A DNA stretch of 64,000 bases from Oscheius dolichura. Its lineage: Eukaryota > Nematoda > Chromadorea > Rhabditida > Rhabditidae. Of the stretch, positions 53,481 through 64,000 are shown one piece after another. The position numbers and the translations under genes are program-made. Location: positions 1,240,001 to 1,304,000 of the forward strand of contig OW051496.1 of NCBI GenBank assembly GCA_932521035.1, read 5' to 3'. The notes beneath the pieces were generated by a model, which ran no database searches, was not told where the DNA came from, and worked only from the letters and a program-made list of their open reading frames with translations. Each line of letters begins with the position of its first letter. Positions within the stretch are counted from its first letter, which is position 1.

Positions 53481-55743
53481 GGCGGCGGGCAGGCAGGGGA
53501 GCACTATCGCTGCGTAGCAACCAGCTCTCCCCTTTTCTTCTCCATTTATTGGCTCGGCTCTCTTTTCTCATTCTGTAATCAGTAATTTTCTCAAAAAACC
53601 GTTTAAACGAGCAAAATTTTTCTTTTTTTGGAACTTTCATATCGCTGATAAAACAACAAGAAACGGAAGGTTATTTATTCTTTTTTGCTGATTCTGCTCT
53701 AACTTCTGTAAACCCGGTAAAAATGGACATTTATCGTCATTTCTACAGGGTAAATTGTCTCCCCTACCATTCAGTAAATTTTGAAACCTATAAATAAGTT
53801 TTTGTAGCCAGATTTTTTCAATTTCCCCTAGCTCTTGAGATATGAACAGTAATTTGTTTGTTCCTATATTTCATACTGGCCATAAAACAATCAAACGTAG
53901 TCTACAAAGCTTTTATCTTGCTGAAATAATCCTGTTTTTCCAACTGCCGTAATTTTGTCAATTACCTTAACTCAGTTTTTCTTTTTGCGCTTCTTAGACG
54001 AAGGTCCGATTACCCCACAGCATCTTATTTGGACTAAAAAACTGCAGTAAAACTGGGAAATTTTTAATGGAACGCTTGTGTTCAGCAGTGAAATTTGACT
54101 TTGGTAAGTTATGTAGAGCCAATAAAGCAGTTAGAAAAGAAAACTTATCGTTCCTGTTCTGGTATTCTCCGTATAGACGAAATATTCCTACTTTCTGTAT
54201 TCTTGGTTTTCTAATCATTCCACATCACTTCAGTAAACCGTGTGAAAGCGAACTGGTCTATTTTTGAATCAAGAAAATTACATATCCACGATAAAACAAT
54301 CAAAACTTGCAAATTCTACTTTTTCGGTAATGGTTACTACTTTCGTTTCTAAACCGTTACACCTCGATCGCTAAATTTCTTAGCAAAATTGAAGAAAAGG
54401 GAGAAAGAAAGCAATAACTCCACTGAAATTCAGCGTTTCATCCCTCGACAATGAAACGGTGAGACTGAATTTTGGAAGTTTTATATGGCCCATAAAACTT
54501 TCAGAACACAAATTTTTGACGGTTTTTTTCTAGAGTAATCTCACTTCTTTTATTGCCCGCAAATGTGCCCATGAAATCGCAAAAATGTGCTTACCGTATT
54601 TTTATTTTTCTAGTTTTTTTTTCAAATGGTAACTATGACAAGTTTCGAGTTAGGATCCTATCAGCGAAACTTTGCTCTTCTAAGGCTTTATACTGCCAAT
54701 AAAATGGCCAAAAAACAATTCGTTCGCTTATTCTAGGAGTTCAACCTGTAAACACTTCGACTTTCTAAAATTACAACAGGAAATGAAAAATATATGGTCT
54801 AAAAAATCCAAAAAATCATAAAAACCTTGAAAATGAGAAAATAAAACCGACGGAAACACTCGAATAAGTCGTTTTTTTGTTCTTTCCTGATCATTGGACA
54901 GAGCAATAAAACTTTGAATTTTGGAAGTTTCATAGACGCCATAAAACATTCAACATCAAATTTCCAACAGTTTGGCGTGCTTTCACTTGGCTAAAATTTT
55001 ATCCAGTTGCATCAAACCAAAATTTCCCCCGTCCTCCATCGCAATCAATTTCAACCTGTCCCATTTATCCCGTCAAACTATTGAAACTGTGCAAATAGCA
55101 GTCTTTGGTCTCTCCTACCCTCCCTTGGCCGTAAACAACACCACAGATCGGCGCCGCTATTTCCCCCGGCCTTGAATCATAGAAAATTCAAATTGTGTTC
55201 CCGCGTTATGCTTTCTGTCCAATTTTGTGATGGAATTAATCTCGTCTTGCCCTTTTGCTCGCCGCAAATTAAAAGGAAAGTGATCTTTCGTCGATATGAA
55301 ACCCGGCCGCGGCAGAAATGCTGACAAAAGCTGCTCAATGCTGACAAATCATGTTTCGTCGAGTGGGGCAGCATAAAAAGGACCAAGGGGGCAATTCCAG
55401 CGTCATTTCCCTTCTCCACATTTTCCATCCGATCTTTCTTATTTTTATTATTTTAGCATTTTATCTCATAAAAGTGCCCAGAAATGAAAAATCAGTTATT
55501 TTGATTCAGTTTTCCATAAAAATGACAAAAAAATGTAGTAGATCCCTCTCAAAAAGTTTCCTTCCTCTTTTTTTAGCTTTAGCTTCTGAGTGTTATGAAA
55601 TTTCAGCGAAATTATTATCTCCCCCTTATTCGGCCCCATTCCCATAAAGTAATAGTTCCAAAATGTTTCGGGTCTCGTCTAAAAGTCCCTTCTTTCCTTC
55701 TCTTTAGTTCTTTCTTTCTATTTTCCACCGAATTTTCCAGAAA
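53481..55743 (+). repeat. Inferred 5'-UTR intron of GST 2 with degenerate repeats
   Basis: A word like GGCCATAAAACTTTCAAAAC recurs near 53650, 53880, 54285, 54487, 54698 and 54935, spacing about 200-240 bp. The region ends in ATTTTCCAG just before the GST 2 start codon. No exon is seen inside. Confidence 0.5.
55310..55385 (+). promoter_or_regulatory. Possible proximal GST 2 promoter
   Basis: Two copies of AATGCTGACAAA (about 55317 and 55339) lie upstream of CATAAAAAG (55372-55380). AATGCTGACAAA occurs also at about 59867 before the GST 3 TATA box. TGCTGAC resembles a Maf/CNC half-site. It could be an alternative start to the one at 53469. Confidence 0.4.
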
Positions 55744-56958
55744 ATGGTCCACTACAAGCTTACCTACTTCCCCCTTCGCGGAGCCGCCGAGACAATCCGT
55801 CAGATCTTCTCGATTGCCAAGCAGGACTTCGAGGATCACCGTGTTCCCCGTGACGACTGGCCCAAGTTCAAGCCCGACGCTCCTTTCGGCCAGGTTCCCG
55901 TTTTGGAGGAAGACGGAAAGAAGCTGGCTCAGAGCCAGGCCATCACTCGCTATGTGGCTAGAAAATTCGGTGAGACTTTTCGATTTTTATTTTGTTTTGG
56001 GAGCTGGTTATAGAGAATTTTGGAAAATGTAAAACGGTTCAAGGTCTTATAGTTTTCCCTCGAAAAACTACCTTGAAATGAATTTAATTCGGCGAATTGC
56101 TTATTTTTCTTTCTGTTTTGGCAGCTCAATAAAATAATAGCGATAAATAACAGACGATGTTTCCTGTTTGTTTTGAAGTTATGATAAAAAAGAATAGAAA
56201 AAGTAAGCGGCACTGGGTAATTTATGGATTGAGCTGAATGGCAACTAATATAGTTCTCTTTTCGATAATTGCTGCAACGCCAATATTATTTCGTTTTTTT
56301 TTGGTTCAAATATATGGTAGCCATGCTCCCTGAATTGAAATCCGCGGGAAGAAGAGCGTGTTATAGTCCCGATGGAAAAAAAACAAATTCACGAACCAAA
56401 AAATTTCTAATGATTGCAAGAAAGTAAGCTCCTTTCGCATTACAAATTTCCATATTTTGAATTTATAAATGTTTAGTGAATCAGTCAAAAACAAATCTAA
56501 ACAATGGAAAACAATTATTCGACACAAATTCAACGTAAAAAATTAGTAATTACCAATTTTCAGGCCTTGCCGGAAAGGGAGCCTGGGAAGAGGCCCAGGT
56601 TGACGCCTACGGCGACCAGTGGAAGGACTTCATGAACGAGATCCGTCCCTACTTTATCGTGAAGGTCGGATTCGGCGAGGGAGACCTGGAGAAGTTGAAG
56701 AACGACGTCTTCCTCCCGGCCATCAAGAAGCACTTCCCGCTCTTTGTCAAGGCCATCAAGACCAGCGGATCCGGCTACATCGTCGCCAGTGGACTGACTT
56801 ATGTCGACCTCCCGGTGGCTGAATTCGTCTCGGATCTTCTTTCCCAGGAGGCGAAGCTCCTCGACGACTATCCGGAACTCGTCGCCCATAAGAACAAGGT
56901 CCACAGCCAGCCGGAGCTGAAGAAGTGGCGCGAGACCCGTCCCGTCACTCCTTTCTAA
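55744..56958 (+). CDS. Glutathione S-transferase, nematode sigma class (GST 2), 206 aa
   Basis: Exons 55744-55969 and 56564-56958, phase 1, give 206 residues. It starts MVHYKLTYFPLRGAAE with Tyr8 in place; the loop reads LRGAAE in contrast to GRGAGE in GST 1. QVPVLEEDGKKLAQSQAI forms the glutathione site. The C-domain runs GLAGKGAWEEAQVDAYGDQW to QPELKKWRETRPVTPF. The intron sits at the same codon as in the other three copies. AATAAAG at about 57056. Expected role: cytosolic glutathione conjugation or isomerisation. Confidence 0.95.
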
Positions 56959-57514
56959 GCCGATCTCGTGATTTCCCCACCGTTTTAAGCTGATTTCTCG
57001 GCATTTTTCTATCCTTTCCTGTCTTTTTGTAACGGAATTTCTGTTTTCTATTGGAATAAAGTCTTTTAGACAATTTGAAGAGTTTTTAGACCAAACATAA
57101 GGGGGCATATCATCGGCAAGACACGTTACCACGTATAAATAAGGCCAACTCGAACCAGAAGAAAAATTAAGGGCCACTAGGTTTCAGTTTGAGTTTATTA
57201 ATCACGTCCAGCTTGAACTTTATTCGCATCACGGTTCTATTGTGGTTAGAATAATTTTTCCCAAATGGAGAACAGCTTCTGCTTGCTTTTTATAGAAATT
57301 AAGTCCATTTTCAACGTAAAAATCCGAAATTTCGGGATTTTGTGGCAAAAATTACCGTAACTTCCTGGTTTTCAGTGACGAACTTGAAAAGCAGGAACAT
57401 TTGACCGCAAAATTGGAAAAGTACTTCGAAACACATGTGGTGGAGCATAATAAAACCCCTCTGGTTATTTTGCTTTCAATTGGACGGGGCTCGGCTCGCT
57501 CCTCGATTGTTCGA
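56959..57514. other. 3' flank of GST 2; no gene
   Basis: Holds the poly(A) signal; nothing else supported. The long minus-strand open frame over GST 2 exon 2 is a shadow. Confidence 0.4.
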
Positions 57515-57622
57515 TTCCCTGCACCCGTAAAGTCTCGGCAGGAGGATCATCTTTATTCACAAACGGTTACAAAGCGTTGTCGCCTTTATACCTATGTCTT
57601 GCCGAGACCTTACGGGTGCAGC
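57515..57622. repeat. Hairpin element, CACCCGTAAAGTCTCGGCAG family
   Basis: CCTGCACCCGTAAAGTCTCG and complement ending TTACGGGTGCAGCG, loop TTATTCACAAACGGTTACAA; clearly related to the copies at 4477 and 7426. Confidence 0.8.
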
Positions 57623-58589
57623 GAATTTGACTATCGTCTTACATAACGCTGACGAGATACATGATGGAGGCTAGATATTCAACAAACTAATTGACAGACT
57701 AATGCTCGTGAATTGCTCCCTTCTTATCACTATGGTAGAACCGAATGGATTTAGAAAAATAGAGAAGAAAGGAATAAACTTCCCACACATAGTTTTGCAT
57801 AGCATTTCATACTCTACATAGTACTGTTGAATAATTGACTGCATTATAAAGCTAGCTTATAACACCATTAAACTTTTCCCACTAATATGCTTTGAGCCGT
57901 CTATTATTCTGCCCCGACGACTACCTTTATTGTGACGACCGAAATATCGTTTGATTGGGTAATGAGAACGAAAATAATATCCGTGGCTGCTAGGATTGTC
58001 AATCGACCGGGCGTTTTGTCCATTTTTTGAAAAAGAATACAGTAACCATGCGATAAAATCGCCGGTAAAGTATCGGTCAATCCCAGGAGAAAAGAGAAGG
58101 AATTTTGTGTCTGTTTTGTTTGGAAAACGATAACAACCGGGAGAGATTTGCCCGCTATAAATAAATTGGCTTCGAAGCACAGAACTTTTCTGTTTTGAAT
58201 TGACTATAATACTTTTTTTTATTGTTCACGCTAGTCTCTTCTTTCTATTGTGCTATCATGACAACGAAACATCCCCATTCTTCCATTCCCACGGTGTTGC
58301 TCGCCTTTTACAACGCCTTTTCGTCGCTTTTTCGTATTTTTCACCTAAAGACGCTTTTTCTCCCCGTAAAGCCTTATTTCCCCTTGTTTTCCTCCAGATT
58401 ACTGTAACTTTTGTCCGATTTTCAGCTGCATACATCTACTCAACTTTCTTATATTATGGAATATTCAAAAATGTGAGGTTTCCAATCAAATTTGACGAGA
58501 ATTTATGAGTTCGACGAGCAAAGGGATGCCAATTATCCAGGTACATTATTTTCTCTTTAAAATACCTGATAAAACCTTTAAAATTTCAG
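57623..58589. other. No gene recognised
   Basis: AT-rich; short open frames only. ATGAGTTCGACGAGCAAAGG at about 58506 followed by a donor (CCAGGTACAT) could be a first exon for the candidate at 58590, but the frames do not join. Confidence 0.35.
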
Positions 58590-58776
58590 TGTTCTAGTCC
58601 TGAAACGACGCCAAGATTTGCCCCAAGAGATTCCGAAGACAGTTGCTGCCATTGAGAGTTCTGCAACGATTGGTTGGATCGGCAGTTCTGATGGAGGAGA
58701 AGATCTGTACGAGACCATGGGAGGGAATTCAAAACAAACACAGACCCCATCGCCTTTGGAACACTTTGGCCAATAG
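58590..58776 (+). CDS. Candidate C-terminal exon of an unknown protein
   Basis: After AAATTTCAG the frame reads VLVLKRRQDLPQEIPKTVAA, IESSATIGWIGSSDGGEDLY and ETMGGNSKQTQTPSPLEHFG before TAG. Composition is protein-like. Entry requires a phase-2 donor upstream; the nearest donor (58541) would give a short unrelated frame. Family unknown; weakly supported. Confidence 0.3.
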
Positions 58777-59860
58777 AATGGTGGAGCCCTTTGGAGAAAA
58801 ACGATTTGGTGAAGAAATAGTGATTTTGTAGATAAGTTGTAAATAACAATTTGGGAATTGAACAGCTTGAAAAATATGTGTAATATGTGTTGTCGACAGT
58901 CGAAAGATTCCAAAGAAACCTCTCCTTCGAAATTTTGGTCCATAAAAAGCTGGATCTCTCGATTTCTGCTCGAAAAACTGGGTTTCATCCGCTGGTTACT
59001 GTGGCCACAAGGAGCTGGAAACTAGGGAACTGCTGAAAATCTCTTCAGAATTTATAATTGACTTGAAAAGGCTGCTTTTCTCAAGATTTTATTGAACTAT
59101 ACGGCCTATCGATCGATCTTCTTGAGCAAATTCTCGTATTTAAAAAGTAAACAAAGCAATAAAAAGATTTTTCTTATATTTTCAGTCGTCCCATTTATTT
59201 TGAGCTCTTGTTCTTCAAGGGCGAATCCATTTTTTTGGCAATGGTGTCAGTGTTTTTTTTGCTTTTGAACTAGAGTTGGCATAAAACGGGGAGAGGTTCG
59301 GCTGTTCAACGCTGCTTGAACAGGATCACGTGAGATTTGTGGTATTATAGGAACGGATCCGCAAAGCATCTATCCCTGACACGGGGTGGGCCCTATTTTA
59401 ACAAAAAAACAAAACATAAGAACATCGGGAATGGCTGAAAATTGTGGACGAAGGGTTAGTGTAGACTTGGCTGGTGTTCCATTTTAAAGAACAAGCAAAA
59501 CACTAAAAATGCCGTTTGCTTTCCCTTCCATTTCTTCAAATGAAGATTTTAGTCATTTTTCCGTTTCGTTTAATTTTGGATGCAGGCAGCCTAGCGAAGA
59601 CCGTATTCATTTTAATGGAACGACCTTCTAGGCTCTTGGCTAGGAAACAGACACTCCACGCAAGTTGCATTATCTGTTTAGACTGTCCGTCTATTTTAAC
59701 GAACTAGCAAGCATTTGAAAAGTAAATTTTTTTTCCAATAAGTTCCAGTCACCATATATTTTCCTTTATTCCTTCATATAATACTGTACCAAAGTTCCCA
59801 GATCCTTATGCTTTGTTCCCTTTTCTCACCCTCATTTTCCTTTTTCTGAAAATAGGCTCA
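58777..59860. other. Intergenic; no gene recognised
   Basis: AT-rich sequence upstream of GST 3 without supported exons. Confidence 0.4.
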
Positions 59861-59861
59861 A

Positions 59862-59940
59862 AGAAAATGCTGACAAAGTTCGCGTCCGAGAGCTTTGATG
59901 ACAATGTCATCCAGCCGGCTGTTGACTATAAAAGCCCTCC
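59862..59940 (+). promoter_or_regulatory. GST 3 promoter: SKN-1-type palindrome and TATA box
   Basis: AATGCTGACAAAG (about 59866) is followed by GATGACAATGTCATC, which holds ATTGTCAT on the minus strand and AATGTCAT on the plus strand (59898-59910), both fitting WWTRTCAT. TATAAAAG lies at 59927-59934, 79 bp before the ATG, so no 5'-UTR intron is needed here. Confidence 0.65.
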
Positions 59941-60012
59941 CCGCCTAGCCCCCGCCGTCCAGTTGTGTTGCTCAGCAACCTCTACCTCTCCGCCCGCGTC
60001 TCTTCCTTCAAA

Positions 60013-60951
60013 ATGCCCCAATACAAGATCTACTACTTCCCTGGCCGCGGAGCAGCCGAAGTTATCCGCCAGGTCTTGACCGTGGCCAAGCAGCCGTTCG
60101 AGGATGTCCGTATCGAGCGGGACAATTGGCCAAAACACAAGGCGGAGATGCCTTTTGGACAGATGCCCGTCTTGGAGGAGGATGGCAAGAAATTGGGACA
60201 ATCTTTCGCCGCGGCTAGATATTTGGCCAGGAAATATGGTGAGTACTGGAGTTCTCATACTTTTGGGGCTATTACTGTCTAACTGTGGAGGGGAAAGTTA
60301 GCGGGTTTTTCTTGGCAATTGGCTGTCTAACTGTGGCAAAGTTGTGTTGGAATTGAATTGGCTGGTAAAATTGGAGGAATTTTTAAATCTTTTGTGGGAG
60401 CTACAAAACCAAGCCTTTGGGTATGACAACGATTTCGTCCGTGTTTCCGAACGTTTTTTCATGTTTTTCGGGTTCGATAAGACTAAAAATGAATAATTTT
60501 GACCAATACATCGCCTAAAGAAGAGCTAATTTTGTTTGAAAAACAGTAAATTTCAGGACTTACCGGTAAAAACGCTTGGGAAGAGGCCCAGGTTGACTCC
60601 TACGCCGACCAGTGGAGGGATTTTACCTCGGAGACGCGTCCCTTCGTGATGGTCTTGATTGGAATGGGTGAAGGGGACCTGGAGAAGCTGAAGAACGACG
60701 TCTTCCTCCCCGCCGTCAAGAAACATCTTCCCTTCTTTGTCAATGCCCTAAAGAAGAGCGGCTCTGGCTATTTGGTTGGCAGTGGCCTGACCTGGGTTGA
60801 CCTCCTGGTCGCCGAGAATACTTCCACCTACGGGGAGAAGGTCCCCAAGTTCTTGGATGACTACCCGGAGCTGAAGAACCACGCAAAGAAGGTTCACAGC
60901 CAGCCGGAGCTGAAAAAATGGCTGGAAAAACGCCCAAAAACAGCGTTCTAA
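60013..60951 (+). CDS. Glutathione S-transferase, nematode sigma class (GST 3), 206 aa
   Basis: Exons 60013-60238 and 60557-60951, phase 1. It starts MPQYKIYYFPGRGAAE; the catalytic Tyr8 lies in YYFPGRG. QMPVLEEDGKKLGQSFAA forms the glutathione site. The C-domain runs GLTGKNAWEEAQVDSYADQW to QPELKKWLEKRPKTAF. It is the most diverged of the four: WLEKRP replaces WRETRP and the region around LLVAENTSTY is altered, changing the second-substrate pocket. It has its own close TATA promoter and the shortest intron (318 nt). AATAAA at about 61015. Confidence 0.95.
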
Positions 60952-61069
60952 ACAAGATTTTTGATCTCTTCCCCCCGCTATTTACTCTTCCCCGAATCTC
61001 TTTCCCCCTTGTTGAATAAATTATTTTCTATATTTCTCCCTCCAGTTAAAAGTAGTCTAATACGACGAG

Positions 61070-61155
61070 TTTTGACGCGGATCATTGGTGATTATCGCGG
61101 GGAACTGAGGGAGGGACGGCTCCTCCCCTGCCTGCCCGGCCCCTATAAATAGGAA
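61070..61155 (+). promoter_or_regulatory. Probable GST 4 promoter, TATA box
   Basis: TATAAATAG at 61144-61152 in a GC-rich context (GGCTCCTCCCCTGCCTGCCC), resembling the GST 1 promoter. No exact WWTRTCAT site is seen just upstream; CGGTCATCAT lies downstream. The start codon is 1.3 kb away behind GTTTTCCAG. Confidence 0.5.
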
Positions 61156-61199
61156 CCGGTCATCATTTCATCACAGCTCACCGCCCCCCGTGTTGTCTC

Positions 61200-62451
61200 T
61201 TTTTCGCTCTCTCTCTCGCTGGCAATGAAGCAATCTGTGGTGCCAATTCTTCGCTGATTTCGCCTGGAAATTGTTGAATTTTAGGTCAAATTTGTCCGGT
61301 AGATTGTCGAATTGTGGACATTTTTGCTCTTATTTATGAATTGAAGCTTTATAGAAATTCGAAATGTATCGTCTTGGCTACAAAAATTCCAAATAAAGCT
61401 AGCCGGTCAACTCCTGACGGCAGTTTGTTTGCTTCATCCAATTACCGACAACTTCTCGCTTATTTTACCATCGTAATGAAGTCTTTTTGCAGTTCTTATC
61501 GACGGAGTCTCCTTTCGAACGAGAAATTAGAACTTTTGGCGTTATTTCCGGGTCTTTCCTCTGTAGATTAGATTATTTAGACCATTTTTGCTCTTATTAT
61601 CGAACTGGAACTTCATTAAACTTTGAAATGTATCGTCTTGGGTACAAAAGAAAAAAAAATAAAGCTAGCTTGTCAATTCGCGGCTTCTCTTATTCGTTTC
61701 ATTTTCGTCCCACGGTGTTTTTTTTTAAAAATTTTACCTGCGTAACAAGGTCTTCTTACCGTTCTATCCAAGCAGAACACTCATTTGGGTCAAGAAATAT
61801 GAATTTTTTGAGATATTTTAGGAAACTTTGTGATAGACGAATTGTGAAAAAAAGATCGTTTGACTTTTATTCTAAAATTGAAACTTGATTAAACTTTAAA
61901 ATGTACCGGATTGGGTACAAAAGCGAAAGAAAGCTAGTATATAGTTGCTGCTTCGCGTTTTCGTCTCATTCAATTCCCAGTGTTTTTGTTTATTTTACCA
62001 TCATAACCAGGTTATTGCGGTTCTTTTCAACCAAAAATCTCATTTCGAAGGGGAAATATGAAGTTATTGCCTCATTTATAGATACTTTCGCTAAAAACTG
62101 TGGAATATAGACCGGGTGGCTCTTATTTTCGAACTGAAACTTATCTGAAATTCTATATGTATTGGTTTGGGTACAAACATTCACAATAAAGTTAATTTCT
62201 AGTAGAGGATGCCATTGCAAAATTTTCTATTTTCAGCTATCTTTTCTTCTCCTTCTAATCGTGCAACGCTTTATTTATTTTAGCTCCAAAACCTTTGAGA
62301 TAAGAAATCATTATATTTCCACCTGGAAATTTCTAAAAATTCCAAATGTATCGCTTTGAATACAAATAATTCTTCATCTTTCGCGGTCTAATCATTCCTT
62401 GGTCTCGATTAAACTTTTTTGGTTTGTAATTCTCTGTTTTCCAGGTGTGAA
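61200..62451 (+). repeat. Inferred 5'-UTR intron of GST 4, five degenerate ~255-bp repeats
   Basis: The block GAAATGTATCGTCTTGGGTA, preceded by CTCTTATT..GAACTG.AACTT and followed by ACAAA...AATAAAGCTAG, recurs near 61363, 61627, 61901, 62155 and 62344. The last unit is shorter. The array ends about 100 bp before the acceptor. Confidence 0.7.
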
Positions 62452-63577
62452 ATGGTCACACACTACAAGCTGTATTATTTCCCCGGTCGCGGTGCTGGCG
62501 AGACAATCCGTCAGATCTTTGCCGTAGCCAAGCAGGACTACGAGGATATTCGAATCTCGAAGGATGACTGGCCCCAGCACAAGGCGGAAATGCCTTTCGG
62601 ACAGATGCCTGTCCTCGAAGAAGATGGAAAGAAACTCCCACAGTCAGGGGCCATTGCCAGATATTTGGCCAAGAAATTTGGTGAGCGATGGATTACAGTA
62701 TCCGGGTTCAAAATTGGCTGAAAATACGTATCTGCCTCAAAACGAAGAAAAGTCAATACGATTGCACAATAAAAAAGGAAATCCAGAGGGAGATGAGAAT
62801 TATCATTTTTCCTATGCTAGAGGCGGATTAGAGATGCAAAACAACCAGTACAGCTTGAGAAACACTAACGTTTCCATAAAACCGAAAGAAAATGAGAAGG
62901 ACCCGATTAATTGTGCGAGAACCCAATAAATTGACGAAAAGTCCCGTATTCTTCACTTTTTTTTCATGTTTTTTGCCGCCAATAAGAGAAAAAATCAAAT
63001 CTGTAATTATCTCTAGACAACATTTCGGCTATAGTCCATTTCCAATTGCTATTACACGGCAAAACCTCTCCGCTACGGGACTTGGATGTTTTTGGACATG
63101 GCCCCATAGCTGAGACGCGCCGCCAAATTTGAATTCGTGGAATATCCGTTGGAAATGGACTATACAAAACATCAAATTTCAGGCCTTTCCGGTAAGAATG
63201 CTTGGGAAGAAGCCCAGATCGAAGCTCTAGCCGACCAGTGGAAGGACTTCACCAATGAGATTCGTCCATACGCTCGTGTTGTCATGGGAATGGCTGAAGG
63301 GGACCTGGAGAAGTTGAAGAACGACGTCTTCCTACCGGCAGTCCAGAAACATCTTTCCTTCTTTGTCAAGGCGCTGAAAGAGAGCGGTTCCGGCTATCTC
63401 TTCGGCGACAGTCTGACCTATGTCGACCTCCCGGTAGCGGAATATATCGGCCTGATGGAGGAGAAAAATCCCGAGGCGTTGGAAAACTTTCCCCAACTGA
63501 AACAGCACCGGGAGAAGGTCCACAGTAACCCGGAGCTGAAGAAGTGGCGCGAAACTCGTCCCCAAACTGCTTTTTGA
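62452..63577 (+). CDS. Glutathione S-transferase, nematode sigma class (GST 4), 207 aa
   Basis: Exons 62452-62680 and 63183-63577, phase 1. It starts MVTHYKLYYFPGRGAGE, one residue longer at the N-terminus than the others, so the catalytic Tyr is residue 9. QMPVLEEDGKKLPQSGAI forms the glutathione site. The C-domain runs GLSGKNAWEEAQIEALADQW to NPELKKWRETRPQTAF. The intron contains a CGCTACGGGAC-family hairpin (63035-63172) that ends just before the splice acceptor. AATAAA at about 63617. Confidence 0.95.
63035..63172. repeat. Hairpin element, CGCTACGGGACCAGG family, copy 3
   Basis: Outer arms AGTCCATTTCCAA.TGCTAT and complement ATCCGTTGGAAATGGACTAT; inner CTCCGCTACGGGACTTGG and TGGCCCCATAGCTGAGACG. 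It ends within 15 bp of the GST 4 exon 2 acceptor. Confidence 0.85.
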
Positions 63578-64000
63578 ATCTATTTTCACTTTTTCTGTTT
63601 TGTATATTGCTACATGAATAAATTTTTTTCTTATATGGAGCATTGAAACATCCACAAGCGTACTGGTATGATTCTGGAGTAAAAAAGCGGTGATTTCCGG
63701 CTTTCTGGGGAATTTCCTGGTTCAATATGACTACCTTTAGGAGATTTACACCGGTAAAGCATAAAAACGCACTTTTTTGAATGAAATTCAATTTTTGAAA
63801 CATCAATATAGCTTCTTCAATCAAGAAATAAACTAAGAACGTTCATTTATCAAAATGGTGAAATACAGAAAATCGTTTTCATTGATTCAAGTGAACTGAG
63901 GGGTTTTTGGTCCAAAATGGTCTGTTAAATGAAATTTACCAGGCTCAAAAGTTCATTTGGACCATTGTCGGGCTACTGTAGTCAAAAGAAAATTTCAGCA
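63578..64000. other. 3' flank of GST 4; nothing further seen
   Basis: Contains the poly(A) signal and AT-rich DNA to the window end. Confidence 0.4.

Noticed and set aside
1-64000. CRISPR arrays, operons or bacterial features
   Set aside because: Gene structure is eukaryotic throughout; the repeats are minisatellites, hairpins or foldbacks without spacer-repeat regularity.

Overview
The window reads as nuclear DNA of a free-living or parasitic nematode, probably a chromadorean; the genus cannot be told. The evidence is a nematode cuticle collagen (COL_N-like head, two Gly-X-Y blocks, C-terminal YCPC-type end), four tandem nematode sigma-class glutathione S-transferases, small introns with TTTCAG acceptors, and AT-rich intergenic DNA crowded with palindromic elements and Tc1, Mutator-like and Helitron relics. 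Exon models were built by hand from frames, splice sites and phases.

Layout. 1-4.3 kb: 5' end of a cadherin gene on the minus strand, leaving the window at the left, with a large intron made of degenerate ~175-bp repeats. 4.3-11 kb: gene-poor, with hairpin elements and more degenerate tandem repeats. 11-14.3 kb: a broken kinase tail, a copied exon, a defective Tc1-like transposon, and an intact four-exon gene for an unknown membrane protein. 15-16.3 kb: two long palindromes. 16.5-22.4 kb: a candidate lysine/acid-rich protein gene, then a large minus-strand gene encoding two TKL-like kinase domains joined to a Kelch propeller, then a Kelch relic. 23.5-24.7 kb: an acidic-repeat membrane protein. 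24.9-27 kb: two Helitron-like elements in tandem inside a third element. 27-31 kb: fragments of unknown genes and repeats. 31-34.6 kb: GST 1. 35-38.7 kb: an acidic protein, a kinase fragment and a complete secreted C-type lectin with a Thr/Pro stalk. 39.4-41.5 kb: a TSSK-like kinase lacking its N-lobe and a frameshifted cuticle collagen. 41.8-43.7 kb: a FLYWCH-MULE transposase relic. 43.9-45.2 kb: a large foldback. 45.7-48.9 kb: a second kinase-Kelch gene, paralogous to the first with duplicated flank. 49-53 kb: palindromes and a pseudogene. 53.4-63.6 kb: GSTs 2, 3 and 4.

Themes. First, a local family of kinase-Kelch fusions: one double-kinase gene, one single-kinase gene and three relics. 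The Kelch coding sequence of the two genes differs far more than their duplicated downstream flank, which looks like diversifying selection or flank conversion. Second, a GST array with TATA promoters and SKN-1-type sites (ATTGTCAT) upstream of at least three promoters, plus long 5'-UTR introns built of degenerate tandem repeats. Third, several families of short palindromes that share terminal or core sequences. The kinase-Kelch family is the best candidate for something undescribed.
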